Below, in pieces: positions 1 through 5,411 of a DNA stretch of 16,663 bases. The notes under the pieces were generated by a model, which worked only from the letters and a program-made list of their open reading frames with translations, was not told the DNA's origin and did no database searches. Source of the stretch: JAZQLP01 sp045542755 (GTDB lineage Bacteria > Bacillota > Clostridia > Oscillospirales > UBA644); the NCBI GenBank assembly GCA_045542755.1, contig JAZQLP010000043.1, positions 1 through 16,663 of the forward strand, read 5' to 3'. The position numbers were made by a program, and so were the translations under genes. Positions within the stretch are counted from its first letter, which is position 1. Each line of letters starts with the position of its first letter.

Positions 1-71
1 AACTTCTTGAATAAACCGGGTTTCTTGTCTTTCTTTTCGACAGTCTTTGCCTTGATTTCTTTATCTGCCAT
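1..71 (-). CDS. secE: Preprotein translocase subunit SecE, N-terminal fragment (partial at window edge)
   Basis: Only the first 23 codons and part of the next are inside the window; the gene runs off the left edge. The peptide starts MADKEIKAKTVEKKDKK and continues with a Lys-rich hydrophilic stretch, as in the cytoplasmic N-terminus of many bacterial SecE proteins. The membrane segment that would prove the call is not visible. The start ATG has a good SD (GGGAGG, about 8 nt upstream) and lies 15 bp after the rpmG stop. The main support is context: rpmG-secE-nusG is a very common bacterial gene order. SecE is the small membrane subunit of the SecYEG translocon. Function is inferred from family and position. 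Confidence 0.72.
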   Translation of the reverse strand, partial: MADKEIKAKTVEKKDKKPGLFKK

Positions 72-86
72 AAATCTGACCTCCCG

Positions 87-239
87 TTACTTCGTTTCTC
101 TGTGAAGTGTGTGCTTTCGACAGAACCTGCAGTACTTATTCATCTCCAGCCTGTCGGGATTGTTCTTCTTGTTTTTGGTTGTGTTGTAGTTTCTCTGCTT
201 ACATTCAGTACATGCGAGAACAACCTTGTCTTTACCCAT
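87..239 (-). CDS. rpmG: 50S ribosomal protein L33
   Basis: A 50-residue basic protein, the usual length for L33, a component of the large ribosomal subunit. It carries two CxxC pairs (CTEC at residues 10-13 and CRFC at 37-40), the zinc-ribbon or 'C+' form, with the typical LACTECKQRNY and MNKYCRFCRKHT blocks. The ATG is preceded by AGGAGGTG at ideal spacing. secE follows 15 bp downstream, so the two are probably co-transcribed. Two consensus-like promoters lie upstream on the same strand (479-507 and 336-364). Zn-dependent L33 genes often have Zn-independent paralogues elsewhere in Firmicutes; none is visible here. The call is secure from the motif and length. Confidence 0.97.
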   Translation of the reverse strand: MGKDKVVLACTECKQRNYNTTKNKKNNPDRLEMNKYCRFCRKHTLHRETK

Positions 240-272
240 ATCGGCACCTCCTGATATTAATTTAATTGCCTC

Positions 273-328
273 CCTTGCACCAATAAAGAAGTGAAATTAA
301 TCCATAAAAAAAGCACCTCTTTGCAAGG
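273..328 (-). promoter_or_regulatory. rpmG leader with possible long-range helix
   Basis: The predicted RNA from the proximal promoter begins near 329. CCTTGCA (complement of 322-328) can pair with TGCAAGG (complement of 273-279), enclosing about 42 nt that include the two-codon ORF. The helix would lie about 20 nt upstream of the rpmG SD and would not cover it. There is no U-tract, so it is not a terminator. Seven base pairs closing a long loop is weak, so this is a candidate only. Confidence 0.25.
297..305 (-). other. Possible two-codon leader ORF (Met-Asp-stop) before rpmG
   Basis: Reading toward rpmG, GAGGTGC (complement of 313-319) is followed after 7 nt by ATG GAT TAA. The same heptamer GAGGTGC forms the SD of rpmG (complement of 244-250). 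This could be a minimal start-stop ORF in the leader, but such short matches also arise by chance. Confidence 0.2.
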
Positions 329-335
329 TACAAAT

Positions 336-364
336 ATTATAACACACTTTTCCATTGATTGCAA
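336..364 (-). promoter_or_regulatory. Proximal rpmG-secE promoter (sigma-A type, extended -10)
   Basis: On the minus strand: -35 TTGCAA (359-364), a 17-bp spacer, and -10 TATAAT (336-341) preceded by TGT, which makes an extended -10. The predicted start is near 329, leaving a leader of about 90 nt before rpmG. Confidence 0.8.
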
Positions 365-478
365 TAGCGTAGAACATATTTTTGGTGAAATTTATGTAAA
401 CTTTACTTGAATAATTAGGCTATCACGGAAAAATCCGCATATTTGCGCTCATAAAGCCAAAAATTCAACTGTAAAATC

Positions 479-507
479 ATTATACACCATTTTATTACGT
501 TTGTCAA
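479..507 (-). promoter_or_regulatory. Distal rpmG-secE promoter (perfect sigma-A consensus)
   Basis: On the minus strand: -35 TTGACA (502-507), a 17-bp spacer, and -10 TATAAT (479-484), both hexamers fully consensus. The predicted start is near 472. No other gene lies between here and rpmG, so it should give a leader of about 230 nt. That leader contains small hairpins (CGCA-AATA-TGCG and CGGA-TTTT-TCCG, around 427-447). Confidence 0.78.
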
Positions 508-596
508 GTTTTTTTGGATAAAAAGCGCAAATAATACAGTTAGCGACTCACTTTTCCATGCCTCTTCAATTCACAAATTGTTCACAGTAAAGGGTA

Positions 597-625
597 TTGA
601 CAAAACAACCTTTATTTGGTATAAT
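597..625 (+). promoter_or_regulatory. tRNA-Lys promoter (perfect sigma-A consensus)
   Basis: -35 TTGACA (597-602), a 17-bp spacer, and -10 TATAAT (620-625). The predicted start is near 632, about 33 nt before the mature tRNA. It is probably also the only promoter for the methyltransferase gene downstream, reached by read-through of the terminator at 741-777. Confidence 0.9.
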
Positions 626-664
626 ATATGAGCTGTCAAGAAATGGGCGGCGAATTCTATAAAT

Positions 665-740
665 GATCCATTAGCTCAGTAGGTAGAGCACATGACTTTT
701 AATCATGGTGTCCGGAGTTCGACTCTCCGATGGATCACCA
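665..740 (+). tRNA. tRNA-Lys (anticodon TTT)
   Basis: A 76-nt cloverleaf with every arm readable: acceptor GATCCAT/ATGGATC (665-671 and 730-736), D arm GCTC/GAGC, anticodon stem CATGA/TCATG (691-695 and 703-707) with loop CTTTTAA and anticodon TTT at 698-700, T arm CGGAG/CTCCG with loop TTCGACT. Discriminator A737 is followed by an encoded CCA (738-740). The TTT anticodon decodes Lys codons AAA and AAG. It has its own consensus promoter and terminator. Confidence 0.98.
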
Positions 741-777
741 GGTGTGCGATGGATCTTCATCGCACCCTTATTTTTTT
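741..777 (+). terminator. Intrinsic terminator after tRNA-Lys
   Basis: Stem GTGCGATG (744-751) and CATCGCAC (758-765) with loop GATCTT. Two more GC pairs (741-742 with 766-767) form across a bulged T743. A T-rich tail with seven consecutive T follows (771-777). It lies between the tRNA and the methyltransferase SD at 792-796. The 5' arm and loop contain CGATGGATC, a 9-bp copy of the tRNA 3' arm (728-736). Confidence 0.88.
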
Positions 778-803
778 ATTTGCCAAAAGACGGAGGCTAA
801 AAA

Positions 804-1967
804 ATGAATTCCAAGCAATCTTCAAAAATCAAAATCTTCCTTATGGGCTTCAGACCCAAAATAGAAGAAAACGATTATTTCGTTTCCCTTTCATTCACAG
901 TATCCTCCGGCTCAAAAGATATTTCCGGAGAAATTGCCTATACAGATAAGAAATACACATTGTCCTTTGCCGGAGAAGTTTCATTTGACAACTTTGAGGC
1001 AATGAGCGAATACCTCGTAACAACCCTCATAAAATACGACAAAGCTGTCGTTACTCTTACAGAGAGAGGCCTCGTCACCCAAATTATTGCAGATGACCGT
1101 GACGTAAAGGTGTCTAAGCAAGAACAGAAGGTTGACGCTCCCGTATACTCACCCGGAACAAAAAACAAGAAATACAATATAAGCCTTCACAAAGCAAAGG
1201 AACTGCTTTATACACTCGGATACACAACCGAGGACGGAAAGCTCCGAAACGACAAAATCAGAAAATACAATCAAACCGACAGATTCATTGACCTTATAGG
1301 CGATATGTTTGAAGGAAAAACATCCTTGAACATCGTTGACTGCGGTTGCGGAAAAAGCTATCTATCATTCATTCTCAACTATTGGCTTTGGGAAGAAAAG
1401 AGAATCAAGGCTCATTTTTACGGCATTGACATATCCGAAGGTGTTATAGACGAAAGCCGAAAGATGGCAAAGAAGCTGGGATATTCCAATATGGACTTTA
1501 TTCAGGCAGACTTGTCCGAACTTGCATCTTCCGATCTTGATATGAGAATGACTCCCGATGCGGTTATTTCACTCCACGCTTGCGATACGGCAACGGATAT
1601 GGCTTTGGGATACGCCATAAGAAAAAGAGCACGAAACATCATCTGTGTCCCCTGCTGCCACAAGGAATTACTTGATAGATTTGCAAACCCTGCAATAGAT
1701 AATCTTGTTACAGAAGGCATTCTTAAGGCAAGATTCAATTCCATACTCACAGACAGCCTTAGAATATTGAAGCTTAGAGCAAGCGGATACGAGGTTTCAG
1801 CAATCGAATACTGCTCCCCTCTTGATACTCCAAAAAACTTACTCATAAGAGCCAGACGCGTAGGCAATCCCGACCCCAGAGCCGAGGAAGAGTACAGAGC
1901 AGCTTTAAGAGATTTCGGAGTATATCCCGCAATAGAAATTTACTCCTCGGAAAACTATAACGCTTAA
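804..1967 (+). CDS. Class I SAM-dependent methyltransferase, Methyltransf_32-like, target unknown
   Basis: A 387-residue protein. The SAM-binding motif I is VDCGCGKSY (residues 178-186), followed by an acidic motif after the next strand (YGIDIS, 206-211), QADLSE (235-240), LHACDTATD (258-266) and CVPCCHKEL (281-289). The glycine-rich loop, 'LHACDTATD' and the Cys-Cys-His block resemble the Methyltransf_32 group (TRM13, METTL25 and RRNAD1-like enzymes), some of which modify RNA. Residues 1-130 form a separate domain rich in predicted beta strands that I do not recognise. The ATG has SD GGAGG at good spacing. The gene follows tRNA-Lys and its terminator closely, with no promoter of its own that I can see, and ends 4 bp inside the convergent spoIIE. 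An RNA substrate is an inference from family resemblance and tRNA neighbourhood; protein or small-molecule substrates remain possible. Confidence 0.82.
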   Translation: MNSKQSSKIKIFLMGFRPKIEENDYFVSLSFTVSSGSKDISGEIAYTDKKYTLSFAGEVSFDNFEAMSEYLVTTLIKYDKAVVTLTERGLVTQIIADDRDVKVSKQEQKVDAPVYSPGTKNKKYNISLHKAKELLYTLGYTTEDGKLRNDKIRKYNQTDRFIDLIGDMFEGKTSLNIVDCGCGKSYLSFILNYWLWEEKRIKAHFYGIDISEGVIDESRKMAKKLGYSNMDFIQADLSELASSDLDMRMTPDAVISLHACDTATDMALGYAIRKRARNIICVPCCHKELLDRFANPAIDNLVTEGILKARFNSILTDSLRILKLRASGYEVSAIEYCSPLDTPKNLLIRARRVGNPDPRAEEEYRAALRDFGVYPAIEIYSSENYNA

Positions 1968-3769
1968 AGGATTTTTGCGGCAACGACCGTCAAATCGTCG
2001 TACCCGTCAAGACCTGCTTGGCAACCGTCTTCTATAAGCATTTCCGTTATATCTGTGCATGAAAGTCTACCCTCAGAGGCGTAGTTTGACAGACGTCCCC
2101 CACGCCGTTGTCCACCTTTCTCAAGAAATCCGTCAGACACCATTACTATTATATCATCTGGACGAATGCGACAGCGGTTGACCTCTCCGTGAACCTCGTC
2201 AAGAACGCCTATGGGCAAGGAAGAAACCCCAAACTCGTATATTTTTCCGTTACGGATAATATAAGTAGGCGAAACACCCGCCTTATAGGTCTCAATATAG
2301 CCACCCTCGAGGTCCACAATAGTCAGATCCACCCCCAATATCGATTCATATTTATCTTCGGAAAGCCGTTCATTCAAAAAGTGAACGGCTTCCTTTTTAT
2401 CTACGCCGCTTTCTATTAATTTGCGTAATATAAGCCCACACTCAGAACTCTGCTTAGAGGCTCTTACACCACTCCCCATTCCGTCTAAAAGGCATATTAC
2501 GTGTTTATTGTCCTTGGTAACAAAGGTCACCGCATTATCACCGCTTGCCGTTTCGCCTTTTTTAGTGCAGGCGCCCTTAGATATTAAAAGCTTCTGACAG
2601 ATATTATTATCTTTGGGCTTGGAAAACACGTTTATAAGCTCCCCTATTCTGTCGCAGTGCTCTTCAAAATGAGAAGGAACTCGGGTAAATCCGTTGTTCT
2701 TCAATTTCAAGAACACGTCAGCGGTATAATCATGATCCCTGACCCAACATATAAGCTTCTTACTGCAACCAGCGCATACGGAATTAGGCTCTGTCCTCGT
2801 GCTCCCTACATAGCTTTTTCTGGCTTTAACCTTAGCCACTTTCTTTATCTTTTTGCCTACGTGAGGAAAGAAAATCTTGTCGCAAACAGTACCAAGAAGG
2901 CTGTACGGTAAGGTTATATAAATTGCCCCGCCCATAATCACACAAAGAAGATTTGTCCAAGAATTTAAGTTTCCTCGTTGATAAATCAGTATCAACAGTG
3001 ATGACAGTGTGGTTGCGGCAACGGTGAAATATCGGGGCAAGTCCCGTAGCAGACCGCCGATAACGGCGCAGGCCACAACACTCCCCAGGGTTGTCCAGCT
3101 AAACAATCCGGATATTATATAAAAGATATCAATAATTAATCCTACGGTAAAGCCTTTCAACATACCGCCGTACCGTCCAACCGCAAATACAGTTAAGACT
3201 GTAAGCACGTACGCTCCATACAAGCCAAAGTCTTCAACATGAGCTAATCCGCTTAATACAGAAGCAACGAACACCGATTTACTGAAAAATGCAATGTTCT
3301 CCATATGAGAAGTGTGCCGTTGCACCTTTATATTGCCATAATAATAGATAACTCCGCCTATACCGGCAATTATCCCGCTTAAAGCAAAAAGCATATTTTC
3401 AGTAAAGGTATATTTTGCGGTGATAATTCCAAGAATTTCCGCCAGCAATGTACCCCAGATAACATAGAAAAATGTGCCCGAAATCCCATTCACAGGGATC
3501 TTTTTCTCAAGAAGCTTTTTAAGCAAGAAGCAAAATATGCAGGCAAAGACATACCTATAGGAATCGGAAGAGAATATAAAATATCCTACAAGGGTCCCCA
3601 TAACGCCCAAGTTACCCGAAATTGAGCTGTAAGCAAGACCAAAAGGAAACATTCCCCCAAGAGATATTGCAGACAGCAAAAAGCCAAAGAAAAACTCAAA
3701 AAAGCCTTTTGCTATACGTGCAAACTCGTACTTACCAATATATATCTCTCTTTCATTGCGAGTTTTCAT
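1964..3769 (-). CDS. spoIIE: Stage II sporulation protein E (SpoIIE), short form, PP2C-type phosphatase
   Basis: A 601-residue membrane phosphatase. In sporulating Firmicutes SpoIIE sits at the polar septum and dephosphorylates SpoIIAA to activate sigma-F. Residues about 20-300 are strongly hydrophobic with roughly ten predicted membrane segments. A Cys-rich block typical of the SpoIIE mid-region follows (CAGC 332-335, CW 341-342, PSHFEEHC 365-372). The PP2C domain spans about 395-601 and keeps its metal-binding acids: SGD (409-411), DGMGSG (429-434), SDG (545-547) and DD (591-592). Bacillus subtilis SpoIIE is 827 residues, so about 170-220 residues of the central regulatory region are missing while the ends look intact. 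The reading frame is unbroken. The ATG is preceded by GAGG, about 11 nt away. Upstream sits a Spo0A-type promoter (3815-3848). SpoIIE-like phosphatases outside sporulation exist, but the ten-segment membrane part favours true SpoIIE. Confidence 0.9.
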   Translation of the reverse strand: MKTRNEREIYIGKYEFARIAKGFFEFFFGFLLSAISLGGMFPFGLAYSSISGNLGVMGTLVGYFIFSSDSYRYVFACIFCFLLKKLLEKKIPVNGISGTFFYVIWGTLLAEILGIITAKYTFTENMLFALSGIIAGIGGVIYYYGNIKVQRHTSHMENIAFFSKSVFVASVLSGLAHVEDFGLYGAYVLTVLTVFAVGRYGGMLKGFTVGLIIDIFYIISGLFSWTTLGSVVACAVIGGLLRDLPRYFTVAATTLSSLLILIYQRGNLNSWTNLLCVIMGGAIYITLPYSLLGTVCDKIFFPHVGKKIKKVAKVKARKSYVGSTRTEPNSVCAGCSKKLICWVRDHDYTADVFLKLKNNGFTRVPSHFEEHCDRIGELINVFSKPKDNNICQKLLISKGACTKKGETASGDNAVTFVTKDNKHVICLLDGMGSGVRASKQSSECGLILRKLIESGVDKKEAVHFLNERLSEDKYESILGVDLTIVDLEGGYIETYKAGVSPTYIIRNGKIYEFGVSSLPIGVLDEVHGEVNRCRIRPDDIIVMVSDGFLEKGGQRRGGRLSNYASEGRLSCTDITEMLIEDGCQAGLDGYDDLTVVAAKIL

Positions 3770-3814
3770 TATAAACCATACCTCATACCGTCTTTTGTTG
3801 TTGTGTGTTTAATA

Positions 3815-3848
3815 ATCATACCACACATCAACCGTAAAAAAATGTCAA
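3815..3848 (-). promoter_or_regulatory. spoIIE promoter with 22-bp spacer and Spo0A-box-like -35
   Basis: On the minus strand: -35 TTGACA (3843-3848) and -10 TATGAT (3815-3820) separated by 22 bp instead of 17. The plus-strand sequence over the -35, TGTCAAA (3843-3849), fits the Spo0A-box core TGTCRAA. The B. subtilis spoIIG and spoIIE promoters, activated by Spo0A~P, have the same oddity of a near-consensus -35 with 21-22 bp spacing. The predicted start is about 40 nt before the ATG. Confidence 0.6.
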
Positions 3849-3888
3849 ACGGACAAGCGTATGGACCTACATCTTTATTTTTAGCAAT

Positions 3889-3923
3889 AAAAAAACCGAG
3901 AGGATTTTCTCTCGGCTTTTTTT
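3889..3923 (-). terminator. his operon terminator (bidirectional hairpin)
   Basis: A perfect 7-bp stem CCGAGAG/CTCTCGG (3896-3902 and 3909-3915) with a 6-nt loop. On the minus strand it is followed by seven T (complement of 3889-3895), as expected for the end of the his operon 20 bp after the hisE stop. The plus strand also has seven T (3917-3923), so it could work in either direction. It also insulates spoIIE from his transcription. Confidence 0.92.
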
Positions 3924-3934
3924 ACATATAAATA

Positions 3935-4264
3935 TCAGGTCTGCTTATCGGTCTTTTTCATAACTTTAAGATTGCCTATCTTTTGAGAGCGCTTATCAAG
4001 CTCCTCCAATATCATATCGGCAGAAATACCCTTTTCTACAGCCATTACGATAAGATGGTATATCAGGTCACACACCTCTCCTGTAAGAGCCTCTTTATCC
4101 TCTTCCTTAGCAGCAATAATAGTTTCGGCAGACTCCTCGCCCACCTTTTTAAGTATCTTGTTTATACCTTGAGAAAAAAGATAGCAGGTATAAGAATTTT
4201 CCGAAGGATTGGTTTTTCTGTCGGTTACGACCTCAAACAAATCTTTTATTACGTTATCGTTCAT
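3935..4264 (-). CDS. hisE: Phosphoribosyl-ATP pyrophosphatase
   Basis: A 109-residue cytoplasmic enzyme, the second step of histidine synthesis: PR-ATP to PR-AMP plus pyrophosphate. It belongs to the MazG-like all-alpha NTP pyrophosphatase fold. Visible metal-binding acids are in KKVGEESAETIIAAK (E43, E44, E47) and EVCDLIYH (E63, D66). The Lys-rich tail after about residue 100 is not conserved family sequence. It is the last gene of the operon, 15 bp after hisI, with SD AGAGGA before the ATG. Many bacteria, including many Firmicutes, fuse this domain to HisI; here the two are separate genes. The terminator at 3889-3923 follows directly. Confidence 0.95.
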   Translation of the reverse strand: MNDNVIKDLFEVVTDRKTNPSENSYTCYLFSQGINKILKKVGEESAETIIAAKEEDKEALTGEVCDLIYHLIVMAVEKGISADMILEELDKRSQKIGNLKVMKKTDKQT

Positions 4265-4279
4265 TGTACTGATCCTCTC

Positions 4280-4618
4280 TTATAATTCCACGGATTTATA
4301 AAAACAGCTTCTTCTTCCCGTATGACAGGCAGGGCCTATCTGTTCAACGGAAATAAGCAAGGTATCGTTATCACAATCTGCTTTTATGCTCTTGACAAAC
4401 TGAAAATGTCCCGACGTTTCGCCCTTATTCCAGAGTTTTTGACGGCTTCGCGAATAAAACCAGGTTTTTCCGCTTTCAAGGGTCAACCTAAGGCTCTCTT
4501 TATTCATATAGGCCAACATCAAAACTTCGCCGTTGTTACAATCGGTAATAATAGTGGGAACAAGTTCTGATTTTTCGAACATATCCTCTACGTTTACAAT
4601 AAGCTTTTCTTCGTCCAT
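4280..4618 (-). CDS. hisI: Phosphoribosyl-AMP cyclohydrolase
   Basis: A 112-residue stand-alone cyclohydrolase that opens the adenine ring of PR-AMP to give ProFAR precursor, the third step of the pathway. The metal sites are all visible: DCDND (81-85) with the Mg-binding Asp triad and Cys82, and GPACHTGRRSCF (95-106) with Cys98 and Cys105 for zinc. The WFYSRSRQKLWNKGETSG block (53-70) is the family signature for substrate binding. The gene starts 14 bp after hisF. Its SD is weak (GGTAGTGG), so translation may be coupled to hisF. It lies upstream of the separate hisE. Confidence 0.97.
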   Translation of the reverse strand: MDEEKLIVNVEDMFEKSELVPTIITDCNNGEVLMLAYMNKESLRLTLESGKTWFYSRSRQKLWNKGETSGHFQFVKSIKADCDNDTLLISVEQIGPACHTGRRSCFYKSVEL

Positions 4619-4632
4619 AACAAACCACTACC

Positions 4633-5397
4633 CTATCTTCGTACGGGTATTCCTTTACTTACTAAATGCTCTTTCACCTGAGGAACTGTAAGTTCACCGA
4701 AATGAAAAAGAGAAGCGGCTAAAGCGGCCGAGGCCTGAGTCTGCTCAAAAACGTCGGAAAAATGATCAAGACACCCGCAGCCGCCCGAGGCAATCACGGG
4801 AATTCTGACACTTGAAGAGATAAGATTGGTTATTCCTATATCAAAGCCCTTCTTCGTTCCGTCAGCATTCATTGACGTAAGCAAAATCTCACCTGCTCCA
4901 AGGCGCTCAACTTCCTTAGCCCATTCCAAGGCATCTATTCCGGTATCAATTCTCCCACCGTTTATAAACACGTGATACCCGGAAGGAGAATCATCAAATC
5001 TCTTAACGTCAATAGCTACTACGACGCACTGGCTTCCGAACTTATCTGCAGCTCGCGACACCAGATATTTATCCCGTACGGCTGCGGAATTTACAGATAC
5101 CTTATCTGCACCCGCGCGTAAGATCTCTTTAAAATCTTCTGTAGACGAAATACCTCCGCCCACGGTGACAGGAATAAAAGCCTGGGAAGCCGTTTTTTCT
5201 ATAATATCTATCATACAGCTCCTACCCTCATGGGTAGCGGTAATATCAAGGAATACTATTTCGTCGGCATTCTGTCTGTCGTATTCCTTAGCTGCCTCAA
5301 CCGGGTCGCCGGCATCTATAAGGTTAACGAAATTTACACCCTTCACTATTCTGCCCTTATTTATATCAAGGCACGGAATAATTCTTTTTGCAAGCAT
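4633..5397 (-). CDS. hisF: Imidazole glycerol phosphate synthase, cyclase subunit
   Basis: A 254-residue (beta/alpha)8 barrel. With HisH it converts PRFAR and ammonia to imidazole glycerol phosphate and AICAR. Both catalytic aspartates fall at the canonical positions: Asp11 in IIPCLDINKGR and Asp130 in VVAIDVKR. Phosphate-binding loops are visible in PVTVGGGI and VIASGGCG. The open frame extends 22 codons further upstream into hisA, but the start used here (ATG at 5395-5397, MLAKRIIPC) matches the family N-terminus and has SD GAGGGG 7 nt upstream. This leaves 14 bp after hisA, consistent with a tight operon. Confidence 0.97.
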   Translation of the reverse strand: MLAKRIIPCLDINKGRIVKGVNFVNLIDAGDPVEAAKEYDRQNADEIVFLDITATHEGRSCMIDIIEKTASQAFIPVTVGGGISSTEDFKEILRAGADKVSVNSAAVRDKYLVSRAADKFGSQCVVVAIDVKRFDDSPSGYHVFINGGRIDTGIDALEWAKEVERLGAGEILLTSMNADGTKKGFDIGITNLISSSVRIPVIASGGCGCLDHFSDVFEQTQASAALAASLFHFGELTVPQVKEHLVSKGIPVRR

Positions 5398-5411
5398 GTA
5401 TTTTCCCCTCG

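Larger units (their letters stand above)
240..664. other. Divergent intergenic region between rpmG and tRNA-Lys
   Basis: This 425-bp AT-rich stretch has no convincing protein gene. It holds two minus-strand promoters for rpmG, one plus-strand promoter for the tRNA, a leader with a possible long-range helix and a two-codon ORF, a pair of 11-nt direct repeats including a perfect palindrome (385-406), and a 10-bp inverted repeat (440-449 and 524-533) on either side of the distal rpmG promoter. Between 535 and 596 I see only the direct repeat TTCAC-N6-TTCAC (571-586), which I cannot assign. Confidence 0.8.

Noticed and set aside
501..516. T-rich run as a plus-strand terminator
   Set aside because: There is no stem-loop immediately upstream. 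The stretch is explained by the distal rpmG promoter on the minus strand.
728..755. 9-bp repeat of the tRNA 3' end read as an integration (att) site
   Set aside because: The copies are only 19 bp apart, the repeat does not include the tRNA 3' terminus CACCA, and there is no integrase or island between or near them.
692..949. An 85-codon plus-strand frame starting inside the tRNA
   Set aside because: It begins within tRNA-Lys, crosses the terminator and overlaps the methyltransferase in another frame. Its composition is that of translated non-coding sequence.
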